NCBI GenBank assembly: GCA_951394045.1 | Contig: OX595991.1 | Span: 930,001-994,000, forward strand | Reading direction: 5' to 3' | Length of the DNA: 64,000 bases | Origin: Nitzschia sp. DOCU1 | Lineage: Eukaryota; Bacillariophyta; Bacillariophyceae; Bacillariales; Bacillariaceae | Shown here: one piece after another, positions 31,277 through 41,614 of the stretch | Layout of the letters: each line of letters starts with the position of its first letter | How positions within the stretch are numbered: the stretch's first letter is position 1 | Translations under genes and position numbers: made by a program | The notes under the pieces: model-generated | Told to the model about the DNA's origin: nothing | The model's input: only the letters and a program-made list of their open reading frames with translations | Database searches by the model: none

Positions 31277-33430
31277 TTACTTGTAAAGACCCTTCTCGGC
31301 CAGCGATCGGTATTCATCAAATGCAGTAGGGTCCCTCAGTGCGCCGACGTTCTTGGGCTCGATGCCCGCGAACAAATCTCGAACCGCAATCTCAACTTTC
31401 TTGCCCGACTTGGTGTAAGGAATGGCATTCACTTGCTTGATCAAAAATGGTACATGTGCATCAGAAGCACCCTTACGAATAGTGGATCGAATTTCATCTT
31501 CAATCTCGGCATTGAGTTCGGCTCCATCCTTCAAAACTACAAAGAGGACGACATTGACATCGCCAGCACGTCGTCCTTCCTTAACCTGGTCACCAATGAC
31601 AAGGGAGTCGTCAACAATTTCAACTTCTTCTGCAAAGCGATAGACTTCTGCAGTTCCAATACGGATACCACCGGGCTTGAGTGTTGTATCGGACCGGCCG
31701 TGAATGACAAAGCCTCCACAATCACCAACGGACCCTGTGACTTCCACGAGATCTCCATGGTACCAAATTCCTGGATCTTCCTCTTTAAAGTAGGCACTTC
31801 GGTACTTTGATTTGTTCTCATCGTCCCCAAAGAAGCAGACAGGAGCGGCGACAAATGGCGATCGGCAGACCAGTTCAGCCTTGCTGCCAACCACTGGCTT
31901 GCCCTCATCATACGCACAGACATCCAAACCAAGCCCAGCAGCCTGAAGCTCCGTCTTTCGGACGGGAAGCATTGGATTTCCAAGACAGAAACAAGAGCAG
32001 ATATCAGTACCTCCAGAAATGGAAGCCATGAGAAGATCTTTCTGCACGTGCTCATAGACATAGTCGAAGTCCTCTGGCATCATGGGGGAGCCGGTGGAGA
32101 ACATGACGCGCAAATTAGAGAGATCGTTGTCTCGACCAGGTCGCACGCGCTTGCGGCAAGCTTGGAGGTAGCGTGGTGTCGTGCCCATGTGCGTGATCTT
32201 CTCCTTGGCCACCAGCTCCCACGGCGAGGACAACTTAGGGTAGGCTGCAAAGCCATCGAATGTCACTACTGTGGCTCCGGCAACCAGTGACGACGTCATC
32301 CAGTTCCACATCATCCAACCACAGGAAGTAAAAAAGAGCATACGATCTTTTGGTCGCAAGTCAGAATGGAGGATCAACTCCTTAGCATGTGTCATGAGAA
32401 CATTTCCAGCGCCATGAGCAATACTCTTGGGCTTTCCCGTCGTCCCAGACGAATAAAGAACGAACTGCGGGTGAGCAAAGGGAACCCTAGTGAATTTGCT
32501 TTCTGGAGCAGATCCATCCTCTTCAGAACCCTTTTTCATAAAATCATCCCAGCTAATTGCGATTTTCTTCATTCGGTCATTCGACCATTCGATCTCCTCT
32601 GGGACCAAGTTGACAACGACAACTTGTTCCACCGTCGGGAGGCTATCTACGAGTTCTTCGATCTTTTCCTTCATTGACATCGTCTGACCCTTAGACACCA
32701 CGCCATTCACTGTGAACAGCACCTTGGGCCCAATTTGCTGGAAACGATCGGCCACGGCCGTCGGTCCAAAGTCGTCCGAGCAGGAACTCCAGACGGCACC
32801 AGTACTGGTGGCCCCGAGCATGGCAATAATGGTTTCGCCGATATTTGGCATGTATGCACCGACTGCCGACTTTTCATTGACCCCTTGCAGCTTCTCCAAC
32901 GCGGCTCGAACGCGACTTGCGTCATCTCGGAGCTCACCAAACGTCCATCGCTTATCATCGCGAGCTTCAGAGACGGAAACCAATCCTTCCGTATCCTTGA
33001 GCTCGGAATCTTCCTTTCCATACCGCAAAAGGTTTTCAGCAAAGTTGAGCTTGATGTTTGGAAAGTATGTCACATCGGGCATAACATTTCCTTCTTTTGC
33101 TGGCACACTTGTTCCTTCATATTCGAATTCGAGAAAGTCCAACAGCGTCGTCCAAAATGTATCGGAATTCTCCACAGACCACTTCCACAGCTCATTGTAG
33201 CCTCCTTCCACGCCAACTTGCTTCTGGAGCTTCCTCATAGCGGTCTCCTCGACCTTTTTTGGGTCGGGAGTCCACAAAATTTGGTTGAAGGTCTCTGTCG
33301 TTTGTTCCGTTGCAGTGCTGGAGGAGAGACGACGAGCCAAGGAAGCACGCTGAGGCGACACGAGCGGCCGAAAGGCCAGTGCCGAGGCAGCAAACTGCAC
33401 AAGCAGCAATGGTGTTATTTTCAAGTTCAT
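31277..33430 (-). CDS. AACS: Acetoacetyl-CoA synthetase with plastid-type presequence
   Basis: 717 residues in a single exon. The enzyme adenylates acetoacetate and transfers it to CoA (ANL superfamily). Visible motifs are the P-loop 'YSSGTTGKPK' (326-335), 'TSCGWMMWNW', 'MGTTPRYLQACRKR', 'SGGTDICSCF', the hinge 'HGRSDTTLKPGGIRIG' and the C-terminal catalytic Lys677 in 'YTKSGKK'. 'LWKWSVENSDTFW' near residue 81 is typical of acetoacetyl- and acetyl-CoA synthetases. The N-terminus has a hydrophobic core ending 'AASALAFRP', an ASAF-like junction with Phe20, followed by a basic Ser/Arg-rich stretch. Import into the complex plastid is therefore predicted, which is unusual because characterised homologues are cytosolic. 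Acetoacetyl specificity over acetyl rests on overall similarity and length. Confidence 0.9.
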   Translation of the reverse strand: MNLKITPLLLVQFAASALAFRPLVSPQRASLARRLSSSTATEQTTETFNQILWTPDPKKVEETAMRKLQKQVGVEGGYNELWKWSVENSDTFWTTLLDFLEFEYEGTSVPAKEGNVMPDVTYFPNIKLNFAENLLRYGKEDSELKDTEGLVSVSEARDDKRWTFGELRDDASRVRAALEKLQGVNEKSAVGAYMPNIGETIIAMLGATSTGAVWSSCSDDFGPTAVADRFQQIGPKVLFTVNGVVSKGQTMSMKEKIEELVDSLPTVEQVVVVNLVPEEIEWSNDRMKKIAISWDDFMKKGSEEDGSAPESKFTRVPFAHPQFVLYSSGTTGKPKSIAHGAGNVLMTHAKELILHSDLRPKDRMLFFTSCGWMMWNWMTSSLVAGATVVTFDGFAAYPKLSSPWELVAKEKITHMGTTPRYLQACRKRVRPGRDNDLSNLRVMFSTGSPMMPEDFDYVYEHVQKDLLMASISGGTDICSCFCLGNPMLPVRKTELQAAGLGLDVCAYDEGKPVVGSKAELVCRSPFVAAPVCFFGDDENKSKYRSAYFKEEDPGIWYHGDLVEVTGSVGDCGGFVIHGRSDTTLKPGGIRIGTAEVYRFAEEVEIVDDSLVIGDQVKEGRRAGDVNVVLFVVLKDGAELNAEIEDEIRSTIRKGASDAHVPFLIKQVNAIPYTKSGKKVEIAVRDLFAGIEPKNVGALRDPTAFDEYRSLAEKGLYK

Positions 33431-33924
33431 AGCGGATCCCTCTTTCTTACTCTATTGACAAAATGTAAACTGAAGGGACTCCTCGTTCATTTTGACGATC
33501 GCTTTCGTAACCGGTTTGGTCGGTTTGTTGTCGACGTTGCCATCCTTGAACATTCTCGTTTCTTGCCTTGTCATTTTTCACGTGCTGACGTCAGTCTTTG
33601 GCGGCAGGTTTTCAATCACGAGCCAATGTTAGTCACGGCAGCACAGTACTGTGTCCACTGCGAAGCAAAAGGTCGAAGTAGTCGAAGCGTATCTTTTACT
33701 CCGTGACGTCCTTCCTACGGAGGACTTGGTACACATTGAACGCATTGGCGTGCCACAAAACTCCCCACGGTTCGAAATTCGCGTACGCGCGATATCGCGT
33801 CGAAGATCTGACGCTCATTTTTCCAACCGGTGCGTCGGATAGGAAGTCAAGTTCTTTGGCAGCATCAGATGATCCACCTTTGAGTTGACATCACCTCCTC
33901 TACAAAATCTTTTGTTCTATCATC
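33431..33924. other. Divergent promoter region
   Basis: It lies between the acetoacetyl-CoA synthetase (minus) and the ankyrin gene (plus). No gene or repeat is supported. Confidence 0.4.
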
Positions 33925-35626
33925 ATGCGTACCCTTTTGACTGATCTTCGAGGCAATCCGATTCCAATTGCGGACCGTCGTTCAATTCGCAGCAATCAAA
34001 AGACAACGTTGATGCGCTACGTGGAAACGCAAGCATGGAATGACGTTGTGAGACGTGCCAGATCGCATAGTCAAGAAGTCTGGCAGATTGATGAACAGGG
34101 AAACACTGCGTTACATCAAGCCTGCAAGTTTGATCCTCCGATATCTGTTATTCGGGCGCTCGGTGCGGCAGTTTCCGCATCGAATGCGAATGGATTGACA
34201 CCTTTGCATGTGGCTGCTTCGCATCGCTGCAATGCGAAAACCTTGCGGGCCCTGGTCGAAATGCGGCCTGCGTCTTTGCGGACCCCGTCTCGTCGAGAAC
34301 GCACGCCTATGCACTACGCCTGCCTCTCGTTCCGAGGTCTAGACTTTGGTGCTTTTGAAGCGCTGCTAGAAGCTTCATTAAGGGATCATGGACAAAAGGC
34401 TATTGACGACGAAGAATACGATGATATCTGTAACGACGAGATTGACAATCACAGCAAGAAAGGCGTCGTACTGACGTGGAGAGATTCGACTGGAAGTACC
34501 CCTCTCGGATTGCTGTTTCGCAGGTACAGAGAGCGCGTCAAGAGCGCAATCTGCCGTCTGAACCAGCAAAATCAGGAGGAAGATGCTACTCTACTTCAGA
34601 GTGATTTAGGTCAGCTCTGGGGAAAGGCCCGCCTAATTGTGGCACGACTAACCGAGGAGCGATTACAACGAGAAGGGGCCCTCTTGGACACGGAAGATGA
34701 CAGTTCGCTTGCATGGGCTGTCGAACACCACTTGCTAGGAGAATGTAAATTCCGCATTGTTCATGCGTCGGTGGGGCTAGTCGGATATGGCTGCCCTCCT
34801 GAACTGATTCGGCTAGCTATTGCAATGCATCCGCAGCAAGTTCGAGAAATGGATGAAGAGGGAAATCTGGTACGTGTCCAAGGTCTCGATGGAACGAAGT
34901 CTGTTTTAATAATCTTACAGCCCGGTGCTCTCGCGATTCGCACGCGATTCGCAGCCCATCCACATTGCTGCTACTGCATCCTCTTCTGGTTCAGCCATGG
35001 AAGGGAACGCGGCTCATGGTGGACATGGTGCCGATGACGACTCCTCCGTTTACTCCCTCACTTCATTCTTTAGCAGCTCCACAACCAATGCTACACCCCA
35101 CGCCTTTGATAAGGTGATTCAAATCCTTTTGAGAAACTACCCAGAGGGAGCGCACATCCCCCACGGTAAGTCAGGTCGTCTTCCGCTTGTACTGGCAATC
35201 CGAGCGGGTGAAAGGACATGGGAAGACGGAATCCAAACGTTGCTATCAGCAAATCCAGCAGCTCTTCACAGTGCCAAGCTGCATAAGGCTTATCCGGAGG
35301 GCATTGCCTTGGTCGGAGGCGGCGGGCACCCACCGAAGAAGCCCGTCAGGGGAGAGAAGGAAGGTGGGCTGCGAATCTTTCAGAATCTGTACTTGTTGGC
35401 GATACACAATCGAAGCAGTCATCACGGTGAAGGCGGTCGTCGTGGAACAGCGAGGAAGCCACACAAACATAGGAGCCTGACCTCATCTTCCCATGGGTCT
35501 AGGAAGGCTTCGACGGGGAAACTTTTGCCTCCTAGTCCTCGCGATCTGACGAACATATTTCAGCTTTTGAAATCGAAGCCAGATTTGGTCGACCCGAAAA
35601 GTATCGGACATCTTCGCTTTAGGTAG
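33925..35626 (+). CDS. Ankyrin-repeat protein
   Basis: Exons 33925-34869 and 34955-35626 join in phase 0 to 538 residues. The acceptor at 34954 was preferred over the one at 34920 because it keeps the reading frame and creates 'DEEGNLPIHIAA', a textbook ankyrin start. Further repeats are 'DEQGNTALHQAC', 'NANGLTPLHVAA', 'RERTPMHYAC' and a diverged 'KSGRLPLVLAI'. Between them lie an acidic helix-rich insert (residues 150-290) and a Ser/Thr/Asn-rich stretch. The C-terminal 120 residues are basic and low-complexity. Such proteins are numerous in diatoms; the partner is unknown. A GTAGG just after the last codons leaves open a further 3' exon. Confidence 0.8.
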
Positions 35627-36854
35627 GATTCCGAGCAGGAACAGAGAGCCCGTAGACTGCAAGAAGAGATTGATGAATTCATACGTATATTATAAAAGTA
35701 TAGGCTACTTTACTGCTATTTGAATTCTGCAGCGTTCTCACGAAACGATGGCTCGCCCATGCTAAATGGACACCCACAGTAGACCACATTGCTTCCACGC
35801 CGGACGGAAAGACTATTGATATGACATTGCTAATGATACAACACGTGCCCTGAAACGAGAGAGATTGGGAGTTCGTCGCATTGGTGCGAAGCTGCAAAGG
35901 GATAGACCGCCTACCAACCCGTGTATTCCCCTTGATCTGGAATTGCCACAAACATGGATTGTGGAAAGGCATCTGGCATCAGAAATTGAACGAAAATCAC
36001 CCATACAAGCCACGCGAAGGTCCCTAAACAGGCCCAGTTGCGGCATCGCTGCACCCACATGAGCTGATTCGACGCCACGAGTTCAGCGTCAGGATTTTCT
36101 GTATGAATAACGAAACAGAAAACGTGGTGAGTTACCGACGATTCGCTTCGCTTCTCAGCAACTAGAACGCACCTGACTCTTGACTATTAGCTAGCCTTCC
36201 ACTGCTCCTCTGATTAGCATAATATCCCATCGAGTGAACAAGCCAGAGCCAAGGCAGTCCAAACATCCCAGCGTAGAAAATACGCTTGGAAATTTCGTCA
36301 TCTCGTAACGTCGTCATTTTGTAAGTTCCGACCTCTTTTTCAAATGTGAAGGACGTGATACTGGTTCAAAGCTAAACCAATTTCCGAAATTAAAACGTAG
36401 CTATGGGCAAACTAGAGACCTCTGAGCTGACCGATGTATCCAATGATTAGCAATTGCTTTTCGATGTCGAGTGTTACGGTCGTCGCGTTGCTGGTCGTTC
36501 GAACTTGGAGGTCTGGCCTCTTTTATTGCGTCGTGGAAAAAAGGCGCGAAACATTAGCGGCGCGCATGCCAGGTAACGGTATGCAAGATTGGCTTGGCGG
36601 GCGCGTTTGCACATGTTTCAGGAAGGCAGACCGTACTCGAGCGTCTGTACCTGGTACGAAGTTGACCGACTGACTGTCTGTCTGTCCGGTTGACGGCCTA
36701 CCGCTACTAGTAGTCGCTACCATATTCGTAGCTGTACTGACTGTAGGTCTATCTACCGTTGATACTAATCTACGCTACTTTAACTACACTCTACTGTACT
36801 CCTTAGTACGACACTCGATGAAGACAAAGTTCCAAAATTTCACTAGTTTGATCG
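35627..36854. other. Convergent intergenic region
   Basis: 1.2 kb between the 3' ends of the ankyrin gene and the disordered-protein gene. It contains the palindromic motif at 36647-36657 and small tri- and tetranucleotide runs around 36670-36790. No gene is supported. Confidence 0.4.
36647..36657. promoter_or_regulatory. GTACCWGGTAC palindrome, copy 1
   Basis: A perfect 11-bp palindrome (GTACCTGGTAC). The same motif with A or T at the centre recurs at 54614 and 57094, with near matches at 24218 and 47320. All occurrences are intergenic. A regulatory role is inference. Confidence 0.3.
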
Positions 36855-38231
36855 TTATTGCACGGCTAGTTCCTTCGACTTTCGTCTCTTTTGAGCACCG
36901 TCAACACTTTTCGAGCCTCCTCCTTTCTTCATCTTCAGGATCTTTCCGCATTCTTCCGCCATAAACTTATCCAGGCCATCCTTCGACTTACTCTTTCGTC
37001 TGGCCACCATCCTCGGAGCTCTGTTGTCCTCCTCATGGTCGTCTAAAACATTTAAGCGGCGGCTACTAGAAAGCCGAGGAGCGAAGTCTGTACATTTCGA
37101 AGCACAGAGGAATCTGTCCGACTGTGGCTTACCCTTGCCCAAGCCCAACATCATTTCTCTCCGAGACGGCATGGATGGTGCTTCATCTGAGTCATTTGCT
37201 TCGAAGACGTCGGAATCAATTTTCAGCCACCTCTTTTTGGAAGCGGGGGCGGACTTCTTTAGTCCATTCATGAACTGGTCGACTTCCGTACTTCGCTCAA
37301 CTTTAGACAGCCTGGGAGCTTCAGAAGAACGATGTGGTACTGCATTCAACATGATATCGTTCTGGGAGTCGTCCAGGAGCATATTAAATCTGCTATTGGA
37401 TCGATCAAACTGAGGCCTTGTCTTCTTGCGCTGAACATGATCGGCGCTCGTTGACCGTATCATTCTTGGTATGTCAGAGTCGACATCTAGCGAGCCAGCT
37501 GTTTCATGCACTTTACGCGGCGATCTACCATCAAAACTCATGGCCCTTCTGGCTTTGCTCAAAGAACGGAACTTTTCCGGAGTGGGCGATGAAAGAATTT
37601 CATCTCGTTTTCCGGCGCGCTTTCTCTGAACAGACCCGGTTCGCCTCTTGGCCCTACGAGCTTCAGCCAGCTGCTTTCGCAAAGCACGTTCAGCTTCTTC
37701 CGAAATGGGCTTCTCTTGATCCGTGTCAACCAGATCTTCATCTTCGTCTAGATTCTCCACTTTCACGAAACTCGATTCCGCTATGTCCTTCCCCTCAAGC
37801 TGCGCAGACTTCCGCTCGGCCTGACGGACCCTGCGTTCCTTTTTTCGTTCCCGAATTTCCTCTCGCGTATTCTTGGTTGAATGACCAGACGAACTGTTGA
37901 TAGTGGAAGCCTCACTGAGGTCTGAGTCCGAATGACTACGAACAATCCTTCGAATCCGTCGCTTTGTTGTCTTTGGCATTGTATCGTTCAACGCCCCCCA
38001 TTTGTCTTCCGCGTTTCCTTCGTCTTCACTGTCTGACAAGCAAGGCCCCCCACCAGCATCGTCTTCCTGCGGTGACGAGTTGAGAGGACCAGCACCCTTG
38101 GGGGATGATGACGAGACCACTTCAGAAGACGATGGCGAGCCATACGCTTCCAAATGCCCACTCTTGAACCTTTCTGGTTTTCGTGGTGCCTTCACAGGAG
38201 GTGCCACGCCGCCACACGAGGTTTCCGACAT
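36855..38231 (-). CDS. Basic, intrinsically disordered protein of unknown function
   Basis: From the ATG at 38231 the protein has 458 residues; the frame is open further upstream but only with a GTG start. It is rich in Ser, Arg, Lys, Glu and Asp, with repeated basic-Ser patches ('RSHSDSDLSEAS', 'KARRAMSFDGRSPRK') suitable for phosphorylation. A charged helical, coiled-coil-like segment lies near residues 125-220 ('REEIRERKKERRVRQAERK', 'EEAERALRKQLAEARRAKR'). The C-terminus is Lys/Arg-rich and could be a nuclear localisation signal. No domain is recognised. Coding character is supported by length and composition. Confidence 0.65.
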   Translation of the reverse strand: MSETSCGGVAPPVKAPRKPERFKSGHLEAYGSPSSSEVVSSSSPKGAGPLNSSPQEDDAGGGPCLSDSEDEGNAEDKWGALNDTMPKTTKRRIRRIVRSHSDSDLSEASTINSSSGHSTKNTREEIRERKKERRVRQAERKSAQLEGKDIAESSFVKVENLDEDEDLVDTDQEKPISEEAERALRKQLAEARRAKRRTGSVQRKRAGKRDEILSSPTPEKFRSLSKARRAMSFDGRSPRKVHETAGSLDVDSDIPRMIRSTSADHVQRKKTRPQFDRSNSRFNMLLDDSQNDIMLNAVPHRSSEAPRLSKVERSTEVDQFMNGLKKSAPASKKRWLKIDSDVFEANDSDEAPSMPSRREMMLGLGKGKPQSDRFLCASKCTDFAPRLSSSRRLNVLDDHEEDNRAPRMVARRKSKSKDGLDKFMAEECGKILKMKKGGGSKSVDGAQKRRKSKELAVQ

Positions 38232-38769
38232 GGAAGCCGTAGCCGCGGTTCGGCCCGATGATGCCAGATGATCACCCCCTGCTTTCTGCCACTGGGGACA
38301 TCTATTAGATATGTCGCCAGTATGAAGACCAGGGCCACCCCTTGTATTCAGCTCTTCTCTGATGTCGTTATTGACACTGTGAGGATGACTGTGATGAGAC
38401 CTTCTCACTCGTTACGAGTACCGTCGGCGATTGATTCGTTTTAAACGTGGTTCCCAGTAGGGTCCATCAAAAGTCCTTTACTTTATGCGGCTTGTTCATT
38501 ATCTTGTTGGGCCATGCCATTTCGCGAGTCCAGCGAGAGCCCTTTTCCATAATTGCAGAAATGCTAAAAGGTCGAATCCATACCCTTGGGCTTATTCCTA
38601 CACTATTCAGTCCGGTTCTCAGTGCCGATTGGATTGTATTGCCCAATTACAAGAGCGAAGCGATCGCGACAAAAATCAGTTTTCTCCCCACGCCCATTGT
38701 TGTTTCCCATAATAACCCTATTTTCAATCAAATATGTACTGTATGCGCCCTGTTGGAGGTCATGTGCGC

Positions 38770-38994
38770 GGTAAGCCGCGAGGTAAGCAATCCGAGGGCG
38801 CATGCCCGAGCGATTGCTTACCGACGCGGATTACCGAGGAATCACGAGAAACCGAGCCGAGGAACAACACCGAGGGCGCATGCCCGAGGTGTTGTTCCGA
38901 GTGCGAGCGTTTCGGTCCCGAGGTGGAGGTGGAGGCAGACCGAGGGCGAATGCCCGAGCGTCTGCCTACTACCGACACCGAGCGGCGTGATTCC
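38770..38994. repeat. Nested foldback with CGAG self-pairing steps
   Basis: Three hairpins (38770-38835, 38848-38913, 38919-38982) each have a core CGAGGGC, a four-base loop GCAT or GAAT, then GCCCGAG. Arms differ completely between hairpins but are complementary within each: GGTAAGCAATC with GATTGCTTACC, GGAACAACACC with GGTGTTGTTCC, and AGGCAGAC with GTCTGCCT. Hairpins 2 and 3 are enclosed by GGAATCACG (38838-38846) and CGTGATTCC (38986-38994), giving a three-way junction. CGAG occurs 15 times on the plus strand and CTCG not at all. Two CGAGs pair antiparallel as C:G, G.A, A.G, G:C, i.e. a tandem G.A step. It may be a structured RNA, a foldback DNA element or a protein-binding cruciform. 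Confidence 0.85.
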
Positions 38995-39170
38995 GACAGC
39001 GCATGAACGACAATGGGGAGCATGAGTAAGTAATTTACCAAAACAGGTTTCGTCTAAACTATGTGTTTACTACAGTCAGTACAACAGATCATCAATGATC
39101 GAACAATAGAGATGAGTTGTGTCACATGGCTACAAGTTTGCTTACTACCGGTAGGCATACCGGTATGTGC

Positions 39171-39338
39171 AAAATGGTAATCCGACCGAGGTTGCTCATG
39201 TGTGTTTGGAATCATCGAGATGAAATGTATACATAACTATATAAAAATTATTGATTAAAAACGACAAAATAACCGGCGGTTTGGCTTGCTGGTGGATTAC
39301 CAAAACGCAATTCGGTAGACCGGTCGGATTACCATTTT
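39171..39338. repeat. 18-bp perfect inverted repeat with 132-bp spacer
   Basis: AAAATGGTAATCCGACCG at 39171-39188 is the exact reverse complement of 39321-39338, and homology extends a few bases further outward from the AAAA end. The spacer is AT-rich at its centre. No flanking target duplication is evident, so assignment as a miniature transposon is uncertain. Confidence 0.7.
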
Positions 39339-40089
39339 CACCGCGGTGCATCGCGCGGTAAGAACTTCCAACTCGCGACCCCAAGCAGGTTTTTCACATT
39401 GGTAATCCGAACCGTTAGCGGGTTTGGCCAGTACCAGGATTACCACGTAGATTCTACAGGGTTCGCCGGCGAATTGAGGTCGGCCGGCTCGAATTTGTGT
39501 ACATTTTGTACCAATTTCTACGAATACCTGTTGCCGGTAGATTACTTTAGTACGTATCCAGAGTACAGAAGCTCCTACTGTACTCTCCAATGCATTCGTG
39601 ACGCAGTTCGGCAGAGATTGCCGACGTCATCATGACGACATAGAACTCCAAGTCCAAGGGCAGGTCATTGGATCGTCCAATGGCAATGCTTCTTTTCGCG
39701 ACCGAAATCGGAAATCAGTCATGCAGAAATCCAAAAAAAGACATCCCATCGTCATCGAGGGAAGCGGCGGCAGTCGCGTCGACATCATCAATTAAGGCAC
39801 CTTCTGGCTGAGACAAGGTATGGACGAATGAGATGCTTCAATTTCTCCCCAAAGCTGAAGTTCTGTTTTCCAAATCAAAATTCTGGCTCACCTACCGTTC
39901 TTCTACTTCGATCCTCCAATACTTCGCGCCTCCGCCAGTTGATGGGGAAGACATCAACCTAGAATTTCTTCTACCATTTGTTGACACAACGATTGGCATT
40001 GGTCTCCGAACGCCAGTGTAATACTTGCGTCGTTTCAGCATTGTTGAAATTCTTTTGTCTTCGTCATTGTTTTAGGGTGTGGTACAATC

Positions 40090-41614
40090 ATGAAAGTTTC
40101 GTCATTGACTTTGTCGCTGTGGCTTTCTGTGTCGGCATCGGCATTCACTCCGGCTTGGAAGAACAAAGCTGCGCTTGTTCCGCCGCAGCACACGACTACC
40201 CAGTTGTTCTATGATATTCAACGGGACCCCCCGAATGAAAATGTCTGGAGCGTCCTTGCGAGTACCGAAAAGTGGATTAGTTCCACCTTGCAGGATGCTC
40301 AACAGGGAGGAAATCCACTCAGTCGTAAGGAAGTGAGCTACGTCTGCGAGACTTCGCAAGATCCTGCCATGCTGCTGGCGAACATTTTCCGCAAGCTGAA
40401 GGAGGCTCGACAGCTGGGGGAAAGCCATGCGCAAGAACAAGAAGAAATGGCGGAAGAATCAGGTATGTAACTGTCATTATTCTTCTATCGCGCCGTTTTG
40501 TTTCTGTCATTTTTCAGAACAATGGATTCGCTCACCCCGCAATCTTCTCATTTTCTCGAAATGACTCCACAGCGGACCATGAACGGGTAACCTTGCGACA
40601 GACTCAAATTCTTGTCATTCCTGCCAATGAAGATGTCAATGACTTTCCTGTCTTTGACAGCCTTATCAATGCGATTAATGAGGCGCGTCGAAGTGCACGA
40701 GACTATGTTACCGATGTGTCATTGGAACGCCTCGATGAAAACATGTTTGGTGACGGCGATCGAGATTGGTGGTGAGTACAATTAAAAGTCCTGATAAATG
40801 GTGACCGAGACCTACGTTAGCACACTAACTGAGATTTGTCTCTTTTAGTGTGTCAATCAACTGTGCCCATCTGCACCCTAAATTTGGCCAGAAAACTCCC
40901 GAGCAAGAACTCAGAGAGATGCAGGAGGAAGAAGAGGCCGGCGAAGTCGATCTCAATTTGGTGGAATATAAGAAACGGCGGCTTCTGGCCCGTCAAAGTC
41001 CTTATCCTTCCGTCGTGATTGAAGTTCGAGCCATGGCGCCGCCGGAATTCACCCCACCGCCTCCCTCCGGACGCGAGAGCCCTGATCCTATCGAGGAAGT
41101 AGATGACCCCATCGACTCGGCATTTATCCAAAATTTGGAGGCGCTTTTCTCCAAATCTACCCTGCAGAAAGATGGAGGCTTCTACGACTCTATCGGATCT
41201 CATATTGAAACCATCAGTTCGGTCACTCCCATGACGATTGCCCAGAATTGGATTGCTGCCAATGACCCGCTCTTTGACATTGCCGCCTGCGCGTTTACTA
41301 CAACAGATACAGCACACGTCGACGAGGCGTACGAATTTGTCTTTACCAATCTCGCCATGCAAACCAGTCAGTATGGTGTCAGCGGAGAGGCAACCGTTCA
41401 GGCTGGAGCCCAAAAACGCCAGTACCTGGTCATGCCTAATTTTGTCACGTCCAGTGCCACCAGTATGGAAAAGTTTGCAAAGGAAGTTTCCAACATTCTT
41501 TCGACTATGCCCAGCGTCCGAGATAAGGTCCTTGTGAGTACCTTCCATCCAGAACACATCCAAGAGGACAAGCGATGTTCTGTCCCGGTGTTTATTTTGC
41601 AATGGGTCGATTAA
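40090..41614 (+). CDS. Plastid-targeted protein of unknown function
   Basis: Exons 40090-40462, 40573-40771 and 40849-41614 join (phases 1 and 2) to 445 residues. The N-terminus is a signal peptide ending in 'SASAFTP', the classic diatom ASAF plastid motif with Phe19 at +1. Residues 20-123 are helical and acidic, residues 125-190 contain 'QTQILVIPANEDVNDFPVFD', and the third exon starts with 'INCAHLHPKFG' and contains 'ARQSPYPSVVIEVR'. The spacing of His-Pro and Ser-Pro-Tyr-Pro resembles the C-terminal half of DUF1415 proteins, a weak match by eye. Then follow a Pro-rich linker (PPEFTPPPPSG) and a C-terminal domain ending 'VPVFILQWVD' that I do not recognise. Function is unknown; a stroma location is predicted. 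Confidence 0.75.

Larger units (their letters stand above)
38232..40089. other. Structured non-coding region
   Basis: 1.86 kb between divergent genes. It holds the nested foldback at 38770-38994, the inverted repeat 39171-39188 / 39321-39338, and six copies of GGATTACC or its complement (38828, 39177, 39294, 39326, 39401, 39437). Open frames cross it but follow the repeats and have no protein-like composition. Confidence 0.7.

Noticed and set aside
32735..33706. Plus-strand open frame of 323 codons
   Set aside because: It lies opposite the acetoacetyl-CoA synthetase gene, whose conserved motifs fix the coding strand.
34870..34920. Use of the nearer splice acceptor in the ankyrin gene
   Set aside because: It leaves the wrong frame for exon 2; the acceptor at 34954 gives a standard ankyrin repeat.
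38447..39025. Open frame of 192 codons through the foldback
   Set aside because: Its translation follows the palindromic repeats and has no protein-like features; the DNA structure explains the sequence better.
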